A DNA stretch of 64,000 nucleotides from Algoriphagus winogradskyi (GCF_900182815.1 NZ_FXUA01000001.1:434001-498000); one strand, 5' to 3'. Shown: positions 1 through 9,245, counted from the first letter of the stretch. The notes: generated by a model not told the origin, from the sequence alone. Translations and numbers: made by a program.

Positions 1-3
1 TTT

Positions 4-28
4 ATTCGGGTTCTAAATAAACCCGAAT
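4..28. other. Inverted repeat at the window edge
   Basis: A perfect 9-bp inverted repeat (ATTCGGGTT at 4-12 and AACCCGAAT at 20-28) with a 7-nt loop lies upstream of the symporter gene. There is no T tract on its right side, so it may be the terminator of a gene outside the window or part of the leader. The function is not determined. Confidence 0.4.
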
Positions 29-67
29 CATACTTAATACTGGAAATTCTAAGTTTTAAAATTATAT

Positions 68-1489
68 ATGAAAGAGATAGTAGAAGCTATTAATGCAGTT
101 GTTTGGAGTAATGCGCTGATTTTTCTTTGCTTGGCAGCCGGAGTTTATTTCTCCTTTGCTACCAAATTTCTTCAGGTCACTTACCTAAAAGAAATGGTTC
201 AGCTCTTATTTAAAGGAGAATCATCAAAAGAAGGGGTTTCCTCCTTTCAGGCATTTGCAATAGCCATATCAGGAAGAGTAGGAACAGGAAATATCGCTGG
301 TGTAGCCACCGCCATAGCCATGGGTGGACCTGGGGCCATCTTTTGGATGTGGGTTATCGCATTTCTGGGAGCATCTTCGGCATTCGTAGAATCCACTTTG
401 GGTCAAATCTATAAGGAGGTAAATGATGGAGAGTACCGCGGTGGACCTGCTTATTATATAGAAAAAGGAATAGGTAAAAGATGGTATGCAATGCTCTTTG
501 CTTTCGCAACTATTCTGGCTACGGCCATCTTTATGCCAGGTGTGCAAAGTAATAGTATTGCTCTGAGCATGGACAATGCTTTTGGTGTTCCTGTTGAATA
601 TACAGGGATTTTAGTGACTATTTTTATGGGCCTGATCATCCTTGGAGGAGTGAAAAGAATCAGTAAAGTAGCAGAAGTAGTAATTCCGTTTATGGCTGCT
701 GCATACATCTTGATGGCTGTGGTGATCATCGCAATAAACATTACCGAAGTCCCTATGATTTTTGCATTGATCATTAAATCTGCTTTCAACTTGGAAGCCG
801 CATTTAGTGGTGTATTTGGTATGGCTATCGCTTGGGGCGTAAAAAGAGGAATCTATTCGAATGAAGCTGGTCAGGGAACCGCTCCACATGCTGCATCCGC
901 TGCAGAGGTAAGCCACCCAGTAAAGCAAGGATTGGTTCAATCCTTTTCAGTTTATGTAGATACCCTTTTTGTATGTACTGCCACTGCGTTGATGATACTT
1001 TTCACAGGTCAATACAATGTTGTTAATCCTGATGGTGGATTTATAGTAGAAAACCTTCCTGGAGTAGCTTTCGGCCCAGAATACACTCAATTTGCCGTAG
1101 CCTCCCAATTCCCTTCCCTGGGAGCTGGATTTGTGGCTATTTCCTTATTGTTTTTTGCTTTTACAACAATAATGGCATACTACTATATCGCAGAAACAAA
1201 CCTGAGTTATTTAATTAGAAAGACAAATAATAAATGGGGCATTTGGGTACTCCGAATCGCAATTTTAGGAGCAACCTTTTATGGATCTATTAAAACTGCT
1301 GAAATGGCCTGGACCATGGGTGATATCGGAGTAGGCCTCATGGCATGGTTGAATATCATAGCAATTATTCTCCTCCGTAAGCCAGCTTTCAAAGCATTGA
1401 AAGATTATCAGCGCCAGAAGAAAGAAGGTAAAGATCCTGTATTTATTGCTAAAGATGCTGGGATCGATAATGCTGATTTCTGGAAGTAG
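68..1489 (+). CDS. Sodium:alanine (AGCS family) symporter
   Basis: Integral membrane transporter of the alanine or glycine:cation symporter family, which imports small neutral amino acids with Na+ across the inner membrane. The 473 aa length is typical. The protein shows repeated hydrophobic helices, the family glycine-rich signature around residues 67-92 (SGRVGTGNIAGVATAIAMGG), and the conserved SNEAGQGTAPHA segment near residue 267. The start is the first ATG after the upstream hairpin. The gene is monocistronic and ends before a strong terminator at 1570. Substrate identity (alanine, glycine, other) cannot be read from sequence. Confidence 0.93.
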   Translation: MKEIVEAINAVVWSNALIFLCLAAGVYFSFATKFLQVTYLKEMVQLLFKGESSKEGVSSFQAFAIAISGRVGTGNIAGVATAIAMGGPGAIFWMWVIAFLGASSAFVESTLGQIYKEVNDGEYRGGPAYYIEKGIGKRWYAMLFAFATILATAIFMPGVQSNSIALSMDNAFGVPVEYTGILVTIFMGLIILGGVKRISKVAEVVIPFMAAAYILMAVVIIAINITEVPMIFALIIKSAFNLEAAFSGVFGMAIAWGVKRGIYSNEAGQGTAPHAASAAEVSHPVKQGLVQSFSVYVDTLFVCTATALMILFTGQYNVVNPDGGFIVENLPGVAFGPEYTQFAVASQFPSLGAGFVAISLLFFAFTTIMAYYYIAETNLSYLIRKTNNKWGIWVLRIAILGATFYGSIKTAEMAWTMGDIGVGLMAWLNIIAIILLRKPAFKALKDYQRQKKEGKDPVFIAKDAGIDNADFWK

Positions 1490-1569
1490 TTTTTATCCGC
1501 AGTGTTCGCACGGATTATCACAACTCAGACTAGTAAATACCTGATTTTAAATAGATAGGGTATTCAAAA

Positions 1570-1597
1570 GCCGACAAGCTAATTGTCGGCTTTTTTT
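1570..1597 (+). terminator. Rho-independent terminator of the AGCS symporter gene
   Basis: An 8-bp perfect stem (GCCGACAA at 1570-1577, TTGTCGGC at 1583-1590) with a 5-nt loop is followed by seven T residues. Confidence 0.9.
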
Positions 1598-1674
1598 GTG
1601 CTATTAATACAGAAATTGTTAATATGTGACAAATTAGCTTAAACAAATTATTGAATACCAAACTTTTAACTGAT

Positions 1675-1920
1675 ATGAATATCAACCCAAAAAATCAATC
1701 GAGGATTTTTGAAGGAGGAAAAGAAAGTTGGGAAAGTTCAGCTGAATTCAAAAAGAGAATCTATCAACTGAAACGACAGATTCTGGAAAAGTACGAGCTT
1801 GATTTGTCATCAGAGAAAAATTGGTACAAACGCCTCATCCATAAAACTCGTATGTGGCTGGAAATATGGAGAAAAATCAGGGAAATGAAATCAGGGAAAA
1901 ATCTCCATTTTGCGAGTTAG
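1675..1920 (+). CDS. Small charged protein of unknown function
   Basis: An 81-residue ORF starting at ATG 1675; a TTG start at 1651 would add eight residues. The product is very rich in Lys, Arg, Glu and Trp, has no signal peptide or membrane segment, and ends in a basic amphipathic stretch (WLEIWRKIREMKSGKN). I recognise no family. It precedes the lipoprotein gene at 1948 by 27 bp in the same direction, so the two could be cotranscribed. The ORF does not lie opposite another gene, which favours it being real, but its short length leaves doubt. Confidence 0.5.
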   Translation: MNINPKNQSRIFEGGKESWESSAEFKKRIYQLKRQILEKYELDLSSEKNWYKRLIHKTRMWLEIWRKIREMKSGKNLHFAS

Positions 1921-1947
1921 ACCTTATAAAATGAAGCATTTAGGCCT

Positions 1948-2460
1948 ATGAAAACGCTAAGAACAATTCTTGCCTGTCTCTTCCTAATGAGTTTACTAGG
2001 GTGTGAGGAAAATTCAGCCCCTTCTAATATGACAGTAGACCGGTATGTGGAATTATTAAAAAAAGGAAAATACGATGCTTCCGAACTGCCGGAATTTTCT
2101 TCTCGGGATATTCCCGCACTTTTAGCCTATAGTAATGATACTCAGCTGATCAAAGACTTTCCTAGAAACATTATTTCTTCTCTTTGGCTACCAGACTGCA
2201 GCTTAGGCATGTATCTTTTGTGGACAATAGAATCCATTAGAGCAAGAGCAATAGACAGCGAATACTTGATTGGCACTTTTCCATCCCAAAATCCGATCGT
2301 ACAGAAAAGGGATAATTTATCACTACTGCTTGAAAATAGTGAGATCCGAGAATTGATTGCTAGATCATACAATGACTGGTGGGAAAGCAACAAGAACAAG
2401 GACTTTGATAGGTTTAAAGAAACAGACCCTTTGAAGAACACTGAATATCGCTGGCATTAA
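1948..2460 (+). CDS. Lipoprotein of unknown function (DUF4943-like?)
   Basis: A 170-residue protein with a lipoprotein signal: hydrophobic residues 7-18 and lipobox LLGC, Cys19. The mature part is small, acidic and helical, with a conserved-looking core (WLPDCSLGMYLLWTIESIR) and a WW-containing C-terminal helix (NDWWESNKN). From memory it resembles small Bacteroidota lipoproteins grouped under DUF4943; I could not check this. It is expected to be anchored on the outer or inner membrane facing the periplasm. It lies between a small hypothetical gene and a pectate lyase gene 36 bp downstream. Confidence 0.7.
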   Translation: MKTLRTILACLFLMSLLGCEENSAPSNMTVDRYVELLKKGKYDASELPEFSSRDIPALLAYSNDTQLIKDFPRNIISSLWLPDCSLGMYLLWTIESIRARAIDSEYLIGTFPSQNPIVQKRDNLSLLLENSEIRELIARSYNDWWESNKNKDFDRFKETDPLKNTEYRWH

Positions 2461-2496
2461 TTCAATTGCTTACTTGTCATTATCTTAACTATAACC

Positions 2497-3594
2497 ATGA
2501 AGTCCAGCATTCTTATCCTGTTTTTGATAGGGTTATTTATCACTACCTCCTCTGCGCAAGACGCGGATTATCTCAGCTTGAGGTGGAAAGAAGTTGCTAC
2601 AAAAATGCCGGAAAATTGGTATGGCTCTGCTGAAGCAAAAGCTGTGGCGGAAAATGTTATACTAGCTCAAAAGGAAATTGGTGGCTGGGAGAAAAACAAG
2701 GAATATCATCAACCCTTATCAGACTCAGAAAAAACTCTAATTAAGCAAAATAAGGAGGATATAGGAGCAACTTTCGATAATGGTGCAACGATCACAGAAT
2801 TGAGGTTTCTCGCCAAAATATATGCCCATATAGAGGATTACCGATACAAAGAAGCTTTTGAAAAAGGCTTGAATTATATCTTCATCTCTCAATACGAAAA
2901 TGGCGGATGGCCACAATTTTTCCCTGTTCGGACAGGATCTGTCGCCTATTCAGGACACATCACTTACAATGATGATGCTATGGTGAATACACTGAAGTTT
3001 CTCCGAGAGATTTACTCAGAAGACCAAGCCTACTCAGCATTGAAACTAGATCAGAAAATAATTGGCAAAGCTCACAAATCATTTAATTCTGGGATTGATT
3101 GCATACTCAAAACTCAAATCGTCGTGGATGGTTCCCCTACTGTTTGGTGTGCACAACATGATGAAAAAACGCTAGCTCCTGCGAAAGCCCGCTCCTACGA
3201 ACTTCCCTCCTTTAGCGGTTCTGAATCCGTCCGCATCGTACAACTGCTAATGGAACTCGAAAATCCTTCACAGGAAGTAATCACCGCAGTAGATGGAGCA
3301 ATTAACTGGTTTGAAAATCACAAAATAGAGGGCATCAAGCTGGAGACAGAAATTAATGCAGAAGGCAAGAAGAATAGAATTATAGTTTCAGACCCAAATG
3401 CATCACCTATTTGGGCTCGATTCTATGATCTGGAAACTGGAAAACCTTTCTTCTGTGATCGAGACGGAATCAAGAAAAACTCCCTTGCTGAAATCGGCTA
3501 CGAACGTCGAAATGGCTACAGTTGGTACACCAGTGCTCCTGAAAAACTTTTGAAAGAATATCCAGATTGGAAAAAGAACGTGGAGTCAAACTAG
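2497..3594 (+). CDS. pelA: Pectate lyase, polysaccharide lyase family 10 (PelA-like)
   Basis: A secreted enzyme that cleaves polygalacturonate by beta-elimination. The 365 aa include a signal peptide (hydrophobic residues 4-17, ending SSAQ). Family features are the QYENGGWPQFFP segment near 128-140, ITYNDDAMVN near 152, WCAQHDEKTLAPAKARSYELPSFSG near 219, and the C-terminal WARFYDLETGKPFFCDRDG block with RRNGYSWYT. Together these are typical of the PL10 / TIGR02474 fold. No SusC/SusD pair or other pectin genes lie beside it in this window, so it is a solitary lyase rather than part of a visible polysaccharide utilisation locus. Confidence 0.9.
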   Translation: MKSSILILFLIGLFITTSSAQDADYLSLRWKEVATKMPENWYGSAEAKAVAENVILAQKEIGGWEKNKEYHQPLSDSEKTLIKQNKEDIGATFDNGATITELRFLAKIYAHIEDYRYKEAFEKGLNYIFISQYENGGWPQFFPVRTGSVAYSGHITYNDDAMVNTLKFLREIYSEDQAYSALKLDQKIIGKAHKSFNSGIDCILKTQIVVDGSPTVWCAQHDEKTLAPAKARSYELPSFSGSESVRIVQLLMELENPSQEVITAVDGAINWFENHKIEGIKLETEINAEGKKNRIIVSDPNASPIWARFYDLETGKPFFCDRDGIKKNSLAEIGYERRNGYSWYTSAPEKLLKEYPDWKKNVESN

Positions 3595-3635
3595 CTAATA
3601 AGCCGAGGAAAAATTCTCGGCTTATTAGCTTTTAG
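3595..3635 (+). terminator. Terminator between pectate lyase and the ars operon
   Basis: A perfect 13-bp stem (CTAATAAGCCGAG at 3595-3607, CTCGGCTTATTAG at 3616-3628) immediately follows the lyase stop codon and is followed by a short T run. It can also insulate the convergent ars operon. Confidence 0.85.
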
Positions 3636-3736
3636 TGTACGGAATTAAGAAAAAGGCATTTGTTTGGAACACTAGTTTTCAAGTTCTATTAGCCCAAAGT
3701 TTAGGGTATTTTTCAGAAAACGGTAAGCATATTTTT

Positions 3737-4777
3737 TTAAACTTTAGAATAGTACTTTTTCTTCAGCCAAAAGGAAACCCGCACAAGCAATATCAACGCG
3801 GGAACTTCCACCAAGGGGCCAATCACACCTGTAAAGGCCTGTCCGGAATTCAGTCCAAATACTGCAATAGCCACGGCAATAGCCAATTCAAAATTATTGC
3901 CGGCAGCAGTAAATGCCACAGAAGCCGATTTGTCGTAATCAGCTCCCAAAGCCTTGGTCATAAAGAAGCCAATCAAAAACATCAAGCCAAAATAGATTAA
4001 CAATGGAACTGCTATTCTGACTACATCCATAGGAATCTGTACAATCAGTTCTCCTTTCAAGGAGAACATCACCAAAATTGTGAAGAGTAACGCAATAAGC
4101 GTCATCGGTGAAATGGCAGGAATAAATTTGTTCTGATACCAATCCTCACCCTTAGCCTTCACTAAAAAATACCTGCTTAGAATACCCATCAAAAATGGAA
4201 TACCCAGATAGATAGCCACACTTTCAGCGATAGTCCAGATAGAAATATCAATTATGGCTCCCTCAAAGCCGAAATAAGGAGGAAGCACCGTTATAAACAC
4301 CCATGCATAGAAACTGTATGCAAACACCTGAAAAATACTGTTTAGCGCAACCAAACCAGCTCCATATTCACTGCTTCCATCCGCCAGATCATTCCACACC
4401 AAGACCATTGCAATACACCTCGCAAGACCAATCAGGATTAGGCCCACCATGTATTCGGGATAGTCCTGTAGGAAAATTATAGCCAGCGCAAACATCAAAA
4501 CCGGACCAATAATCCATTTCAACACCAAGGATACTGACAGAATTTTCACATTCTTAAATACCTTCGGCAATTGGGAGTAATCCACTTTCGCGAGCGGAGG
4601 GTACATCATGAGAATCAAACCTATGGCTATAGGAATATTCGTTGTTCCTACGCTAAAAGAATTAATTACAACAGAGCTGGAAGGAAAGAAATAACCTATC
4701 CCCACTCCTATAGCCATGGCGAGAAAAATCCAAAGTGTAAGGTACTGATCGAGGAAACTTAGCTGTTTCTGACCCAT
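3737..4777 (-). CDS. acr3: Arsenite efflux permease, ACR3 family
   Basis: Inner-membrane transporter that exports As(III). It is 346 aa with about ten hydrophobic helices. It carries the ACR3 signature MMYPPLAKV (58-66) and the functional cysteine in [14 protein letters not shown] (Cys121), which separates it from the unrelated ArsB family. It is the last gene of the four-gene ars operon; its ATG follows the stop of the phosphatase gene by 1 bp, so translation is probably coupled. Expression is expected to be controlled by the ArsR at 5943. Confidence 0.95.
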   Translation of the reverse strand: MGQKQLSFLDQYLTLWIFLAMAIGVGIGYFFPSSSVVINSFSVGTTNIPIAIGLILMMYPPLAKVDYSQLPKVFKNVKILSVSLVLKWIIGPVLMFALAIIFLQDYPEYMVGLILIGLARCIAMVLVWNDLADGSSEYGAGLVALNSIFQVFAYSFYAWVFITVLPPYFGFEGAIIDISIWTIAESVAIYLGIPFLMGILSRYFLVKAKGEDWYQNKFIPAISPMTLIALLFTILVMFSLKGELIVQIPMDVVRIAVPLLIYFGLMFLIGFFMTKALGADYDKSASVAFTAAGNNFELAIAVAIAVFGLNSGQAFTGVIGPLVEVPALILLVRVSFWLKKKYYSKV

Positions 4778-4778
4778 T

Positions 4779-5411
4779 TTAAATAGAAATTGCTATTTGA
4801 GAAAACACATAGAACATCTCAGAAGCAATCTGCATGGAGCGTTCGTCATATTTTTCGGCTTCCTGAGGCGTATCATCGAATGCTTTTGGATCTTCATATC
4901 GTACAGGAATACGACTATCAGTTCCAGGGATAAAAGGACAGTTTTCATCTGCATGTGAGCAGGTCATTACCGCTGCAAATCGGGCGGCTCGATTGATAGG
5001 GTCATCAAAAACCTTCGAAAAAGCCACAATAGGCTCCGAATCATCGGAATGAAATACAAAATAGGTTGGATTGTCATCTCCTTTCTTAGAAACTCTAAAT
5101 CCACTTCGTTTAATAGATTCAACAGCTCTCTCATTGAAAGCAGTAACCTCTACCCCACCGGAATAACAGGCCGCAGGAATCCCAAAATAGTCTGCGGCAG
5201 TCTGCGCCCAAACCTGAGAAAACTGACTTCTTCTGGAATTATGAGTGCAAATAAAATTGAGTACAAGTTCTTCGCTTGAGTTGACTTTAGACTGAATGTA
5301 ATCAATCAAAACCTGAAGAACTTCAAGTCTTTCAGCTGAAATAGAAAGATTTCTGGCTTTTTCCACACTGAGTTTAAGTGCAGGCAAAAGAGTGTTTTGT
5401 GCCGTATGCAT
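4779..5411 (-). CDS. arsC: Arsenate reductase-like protein tyrosine phosphatase
   Basis: A 210 aa protein with an N-terminal helical extension of about 50 residues and then a low-molecular-weight phosphatase fold. The P-loop CTHNSRRS (Cys55, Arg61; CX5R) is the catalytic site. Further Cys residues ([11 protein letters not shown]) could serve as resolving cysteines. Within an ars operon the expected role is reduction of As(V) to As(III) for export by Acr3. Homologues are usually annotated as protein-tyrosine-phosphatase, and the electron donor (thioredoxin or glutaredoxin type) cannot be told from this sequence. Confidence 0.85.
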   Translation of the reverse strand: MHTAQNTLLPALKLSVEKARNLSISAERLEVLQVLIDYIQSKVNSSEELVLNFICTHNSRRSQFSQVWAQTAADYFGIPAACYSGGVEVTAFNERAVESIKRSGFRVSKKGDDNPTYFVFHSDDSEPIVAFSKVFDDPINRAARFAAVMTCSHADENCPFIPGTDSRIPVRYEDPKAFDDTPQEAEKYDERSMQIASEMFYVFSQIAISI

Positions 5412-5432
5412 AATTTCGATTTTTATTCTTTG

Positions 5433-5903
5433 TTAGCAGCAGCCGGATCCCGGAGTACAAGATCCCTCCGTAGTTTGCAAAGTAGAAAGTCTTACTTTTG
5501 GCTTTTGCACCGGGATACCACATTTATCCTTCGCCAAACAATCCGTTTGCTTACTGGTCAGTAGGAAATTTACACCGTCGAAATCCAATCCAAATTTCCC
5601 GATGGTTTCCGCTTGGTATTCCACTTCTACTTCCAAATCCTCCAATTCTAGCACTTTCTCAGAAAGCTCAATAATACTCAACAACTTCTCTGGATGAAGT
5701 CTGTGATTGTAGTCATCCGCATTCCAAAGCTGGAAATTTGCGACATGCTCATTTCTCACTGTACCCCCACAATCAATAAAATTTTTAGTGATTTTACCCA
5801 CTTCCGTGACATGAAAGTGAGTAGGAACCAACTCTCCGGTTGGCAATTGAAAAGCAATGGTTTCTAAGTTGGCCAAAGCTGATTTTACCTCAGATAATTT
5901 CAT
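5433..5903 (-). CDS. DUF6428 family protein of the ars operon
   Basis: A 156 aa soluble protein of the family recalled as DUF6428, found in Bacteroidota arsenic operons. The N-terminal part has the LPTGELVPTHFHVTEVG motif with two histidines, followed by a Cys in FIDCGGTVR. The C-terminus ends in a cysteine-rich tail (GSCTPGSGCC) with additional Cys in TDCLAKDKCG. The cysteines suggest binding of arsenite or another soft metal, possibly as a chaperone; that is inference only. It sits 39 bp after arsR and 21 bp before the phosphatase gene. Confidence 0.75.
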   Translation of the reverse strand: MKLSEVKSALANLETIAFQLPTGELVPTHFHVTEVGKITKNFIDCGGTVRNEHVANFQLWNADDYNHRLHPEKLLSIIELSEKVLELEDLEVEVEYQAETIGKFGLDFDGVNFLLTSKQTDCLAKDKCGIPVQKPKVRLSTLQTTEGSCTPGSGCC

Positions 5904-5942
5904 AACTCAATTATTTAGTGTGATAATTCGATAATTTATTTT

Positions 5943-6275
5943 CTAGCAACAATTGCCCGATGTGCTGATATCCTGGTCAAAAAACTCATTCAAGAGCTTT
6001 TTCATCCTATTCCAGTTTTCTCGGTCGATACAATAGCAGACGCTTGTTCCTTCTATATTTCCTTTGATCAAACCCAGCTGCTTCAATTCCTTCAAATGCT
6101 GGGAAATCGTAGGTTGCGCCAATCCTATCTCAATTACTAAATCCCCGCATACGCAGTTGTCCATTTTGAAGAGATGCTGTAGAATAGCTACTCGTGCTGG
6201 ATGAGCGAATGCCTTAGCAAAAACAGCGATTTCGTTTTGTTGCTCGGAAAATATTTCTGTTTTAGTGAGTCCCAT
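5943..6275 (-). CDS. arsR: ArsR/SmtB family metalloregulator
   Basis: A 110 aa winged-helix repressor. The recognition helix region (LAQPTISQHLKELKQLGLI, 52-70) is typical of ArsR. Cysteines sit at 41 and 43 in CVCGDL (the ArsR metal-box position), and further pairs at 80/82 and 109/110 may also bind As(III). It heads the operon arsR-DUF6428-phosphatase-acr3 and very probably represses it until arsenite binds. A candidate operator lies just upstream of its start (6291-6306). Confidence 0.92.
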   Translation of the reverse strand: MGLTKTEIFSEQQNEIAVFAKAFAHPARVAILQHLFKMDNCVCGDLVIEIGLAQPTISQHLKELKQLGLIKGNIEGTSVCYCIDRENWNRMKKLLNEFFDQDISTSGNCC

Positions 6276-6750
6276 GACTATTATTGTTTCATTGCAATAT
6301 TACGATTAATAAGTTTAAAAGTAAACTGTAATAGTGAAAAACCTTCAGGGTTGAAGAAGGAACTTAAATGATTTGAAATTTCTTTATATATATCCGCTTT
6401 TGTGCCAGTATGGAGTCAAAAGCAAAAAAGGATATCTTAAACTTAAGAATTGAGGCCGCCTCGGTCATTGGGCTTCCAACCAGATAAGCAAAGAATCTAA
6501 GGTGACTGGCAACTTTGCGGTTAATCATGAATTTCTTTTATCAACGTTTAAATAAAGAAGCCTGTCCTAGATTTCTTATCCTATTTACCGTTAGGAAAGC
6601 GGATATACGGAATAAATACATTTGGCCTTTATTCACATCGTACTAAAACCATTAGATGCACTAGTATTTTAGCTACTTTGGTCCCCGAATTAGGAAAACA
6701 AAATTATTGCTATTCGCATCATTGCGGATAATTTTTAAAATAAATGAGCT
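6276..6750. other. Intergenic region with a 12-bp inverted repeat
   Basis: This is a 475-bp stretch between divergent arsR and the methionine aminopeptidase gene. I see no coding sequence in it. It holds the candidate ArsR operator and a perfect 12-bp inverted repeat (TATATCCGCTTT at 6389-6400 and AAAGCGGATATA at 6596-6607) bounding about 219 bp. The 11-mer GCGGTTAATCA at 6517-6527 recurs at 15670-15680. Confidence 0.6.
6291..6306. promoter_or_regulatory. Candidate ArsR operator
   Basis: The imperfect palindrome ATTGCAAT/ATTACGAT (6 of 8 pairs match) is centred about 23 bp upstream of the arsR start codon. The position and AT-rich dyad shape fit an autoregulatory ArsR site. This is inference from symmetry and position only. 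Confidence 0.4.
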
Positions 6751-7515
6751 ATGTCAATCACTAAAGAAACCGAACTAATCGGAATGAAAAAAATCTCTGA
6801 AGTAGTGGGAACTACACTCAGACTTATGACAGAATTCGCCAAAATCGGCATGTCTACCAAGGAACTAGACGAATATGGAGGAGAAATCTTGAAAAGCTAC
6901 GGTGCCAAATCTGCGCCGTATGAAACCTATAAATTCCCTGGTTACACCTGTATCAGCGTAAATCAAGTTGCTGCTCACGGCATTCCTTCAGAGAAAATCA
7001 TATTAAAAGAAGGTGACCTGATCAATATTGACGTCTCTGCCGAACTCAATGGTTTTTGGTCGGATAACGGCGGTTCTTTTGTCCTTGGGGAAGATATTTA
7101 TAATCATCAGCCTCTAGTGGATGCTTCAAAAAACATTCTTCACAAAGCAATAAGTGCCATTAAGGGTGGAGTGAAAATCGCTGATATCGGGTATTTGATA
7201 GAAACTGAAGCTAGAAAATCGGGTTATAAAGTAATCAAAAATCTGGCTGGTCACGGCGTAGGAAGAAGTTTACATGAAGAGCCTTCCGATATTTTGAACT
7301 ATAGAGTCAAAAGCAACAGGGAGCGGTTTAAGAAAAACACTACTGTCGCAATTGAAACTTTCATTTCAACCAATTCTACCTATGCCGTAGAGCAGAATGA
7401 CGGCTGGACGCTCGTAGGGAATAAAGGAGGATTTGTCACCCAACACGAACAGACTATTTTAATCACTGATGAGGCTCCAGTTATTTTGACTGAGGCAAAT
7501 GGACTTTGGGATTAA
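6751..7515 (+). CDS. map: Methionine aminopeptidase, type I
   Basis: Cytosolic dinuclear metallopeptidase that removes the initiator Met. The 254 aa pita-bread fold shows all metal ligands: Asp94 (INIDVS), Asp105 (WSDNGG), His168 (AGHGVG), Glu202 (AIETF) and Glu233 (HEQT), plus the substrate-side His76 (AAHG). It has no N-terminal zinc-finger extension. It stands alone here, whereas the housekeeping map of Bacteroidota usually lies in the ribosomal protein cluster near secY, so this may be a second copy. It ends at a clear terminator. Confidence 0.92.
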   Translation: MSITKETELIGMKKISEVVGTTLRLMTEFAKIGMSTKELDEYGGEILKSYGAKSAPYETYKFPGYTCISVNQVAAHGIPSEKIILKEGDLINIDVSAELNGFWSDNGGSFVLGEDIYNHQPLVDASKNILHKAISAIKGGVKIADIGYLIETEARKSGYKVIKNLAGHGVGRSLHEEPSDILNYRVKSNRERFKKNTTVAIETFISTNSTYAVEQNDGWTLVGNKGGFVTQHEQTILITDEAPVILTEANGLWD

Positions 7516-7520
7516 TGTCT

Positions 7521-7560
7521 TTAAACTCTCAATTAGGAGAGTTTAAAAACTTCTATTTTT
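7521..7560 (+). terminator. Terminator after the methionine aminopeptidase gene
   Basis: A perfect 10-bp stem (TTAAACTCTC at 7521-7530, GAGAGTTTAA at 7537-7546) starts 6 bp after the stop codon. A T-rich stretch follows about 10 nt later, so termination efficiency may be moderate. Confidence 0.7.
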
Positions 7561-7793
7561 TGAATACTTCCTCTGCGTAACCCCATAATACCAAGGAAGC
7601 ATATCCCTTATTTTTGATTTCAAATACTACCTCAATTCAGTCTAATTTATCTGAATGAAATCCTTATTTTAGTCTAAGAGAAACCTCAAATACCTGATGT
7701 AAGCAACTACAAAAAAGAAAGTTGGGAATTGCATTTATACTGGTCGTTGTGCTTTAGCTCGAATATCCAATTATATTTTTAACATGACTTAAA

Positions 7794-8591
7794 ATGGCAA
7801 ACGCAAAAGAAAAGGTAGTCTGGATAACAGGTGCTTCGTCCGGGATTGGCAAAGCTATGGCCTTTGAATGGGCAAGCTTAGGATACAAAGTGGTGCTTTC
7901 AGCCAGACGCAAAGAACTTTTAGAAGAGATTGCTCTTGAAATTAAGAATTCTGGTGGCGAAGCATTGGTTGTTCCTGTTGATATTTTGGAAGAGAAATCC
8001 ATAGAAAATGCCGTTCAAAGCATGATAGACCACTGGGGACGCTTAGATGTCGCTGTTGCCAATGCTGGGTTTGGTGTTTTCGGAAGCATAGATAAGTTGA
8101 CTGCAAAAGATTGGAATAGGCAATTGAACGGAAATGTCACAGGTTTAGCCCTGACTGTAAAATATGCGCTGCCACATTTGAAGCAAAACCAAGGTCGCAT
8201 TGGCTTGGTAGGTAGTGTTGGCGCCTATCTTCCTAATCCGAATGTCGGGGCTTATGGCGCATCAAAAGCAGCAGTTCACTCCATTGGTCTGACCCTGCAG
8301 GTAGAATTAAAGGGTACCGGTGTGAGTTGTACAACCATTCATCCAGGCTTTGTGGAATCGGAAATTGCGAAAATTGATAATGATGGAGTTTGGCATCCTG
8401 AACGAAACGACCCGCGTCCTTCAAATTTAATGTGGCCTACAGATAAAGCCGCGAAAGTTATGGTAAAGGCTATTATTAAGCGGAAGAGAAATTATATTTT
8501 CACAGCCCACGGAAGGATTTTGGTATGGCTGCAAGGTTGGTTTCCCGGCTTGGTTAGAACGATTGTTTCAAAAGGTCCAAAACCAGAATAA
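7794..8591 (+). CDS. Short-chain dehydrogenase/reductase (classical SDR)
   Basis: A 265 aa NAD(P)-dependent oxidoreductase. The cofactor motif TGASSGIG is at 12-19, NAG at 90-92, and the catalytic Ser141, Tyr154 and Lys158 (YGASK) are intact. The basic residues after beta-2 (SARRKELLEE) favour NADP(H). The C-terminal hydrophobic and basic tail (WLQGWFPGLVRTIV) resembles SDRs that associate with membranes, such as the DHRS7B/short-chain ketoreductase group. The substrate is not predictable. It is a single gene with no evident operon partners. Confidence 0.85.
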   Translation: MANAKEKVVWITGASSGIGKAMAFEWASLGYKVVLSARRKELLEEIALEIKNSGGEALVVPVDILEEKSIENAVQSMIDHWGRLDVAVANAGFGVFGSIDKLTAKDWNRQLNGNVTGLALTVKYALPHLKQNQGRIGLVGSVGAYLPNPNVGAYGASKAAVHSIGLTLQVELKGTGVSCTTIHPGFVESEIAKIDNDGVWHPERNDPRPSNLMWPTDKAAKVMVKAIIKRKRNYIFTAHGRILVWLQGWFPGLVRTIVSKGPKPE

Positions 8592-8735
8592 AAAGGTTAG
8601 CGAATTTACAGGTGTTACCCAATTTTACTGACGCATACCTCCCAGCCTTTGACGTTTTTAGACCTCACCTATTTTGTGCCTAATCAGTAGATTTGAATAG
8701 GTAAAAATCAAAGACACTACAAATTCAAAATAACT

Positions 8736-9173
8736 ATGGCACTGATTAATCCATACATCAACTTTAACGGGAATGCAGAGGAAGCATTCAATTTTTACAA
8801 ATCTGTCTTTGGCGGAGAATTCGCAAATATCACACGCTTTAAAGACATGGACATCCCAGGGAATCCAATAGCAGATCATGAAAAAGAAAAGATCATGCAC
8901 ATTGCTTTACCTATCGGGCAAAATGTATTGATGGGAAATGACGTTCCGGAAAGAATGGGACGAGTAGATGAAAATGAACACAGGTCTAAAATATCAATTG
9001 CCGCAGAAAGCAAGGAAGAAGCTGAACGCATTTTTAATGGACTTACTGTTGGAGGCACTATCGAAGTCCCTATGGATGAAAGTCCTTGGGGCTCTTATTT
9101 TGGGATGTTCCGTGACAAATACGGGATTGAATGGATGGTGGATTTTGACCCAAGACACAAAGGAAAAGTCTAA
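8736..9173 (+). CDS. VOC superfamily (PhnB-like glyoxalase/bleomycin resistance fold) protein
   Basis: A 145 aa protein with the PhnB-type vicinal oxygen chelate fold: N-terminal INPYINFNGNAEEAFNFYKSVFGG, a central MHIALPIGQNVLMGND strand block, and C-terminal WGSYFGMFRDKYGIEWMVDF. This subgroup is common in Bacteroidota and is usually of unknown substrate; older annotations as 3-demethylubiquinone methyltransferase are not supported by function. It is monocistronic, followed by a terminator at 9207. Confidence 0.88.
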   Translation: MALINPYINFNGNAEEAFNFYKSVFGGEFANITRFKDMDIPGNPIADHEKEKIMHIALPIGQNVLMGNDVPERMGRVDENEHRSKISIAAESKEEAERIFNGLTVGGTIEVPMDESPWGSYFGMFRDKYGIEWMVDFDPRHKGKV

Positions 9174-9206
9174 ATTGTAATCACCTAAATCAGTACCAAT
9201 AGTATG

Positions 9207-9245
9207 CTCCCAATAAGCCTAGTCTTGTTGGGAGTGTTAATTTTT
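9207..9245 (+). terminator. Terminator after the VOC gene
   Basis: Stem CTCCCAA (9207-9213) with TTGGGAG (9228-9234), then GTGTTAATTTTT. Confidence 0.7.

Noticed and set aside
3635..4000. 121-codon ORF antisense to acr3
   Set aside because: Mostly a shadow of the acr3 gene, whose protein features are unambiguous.
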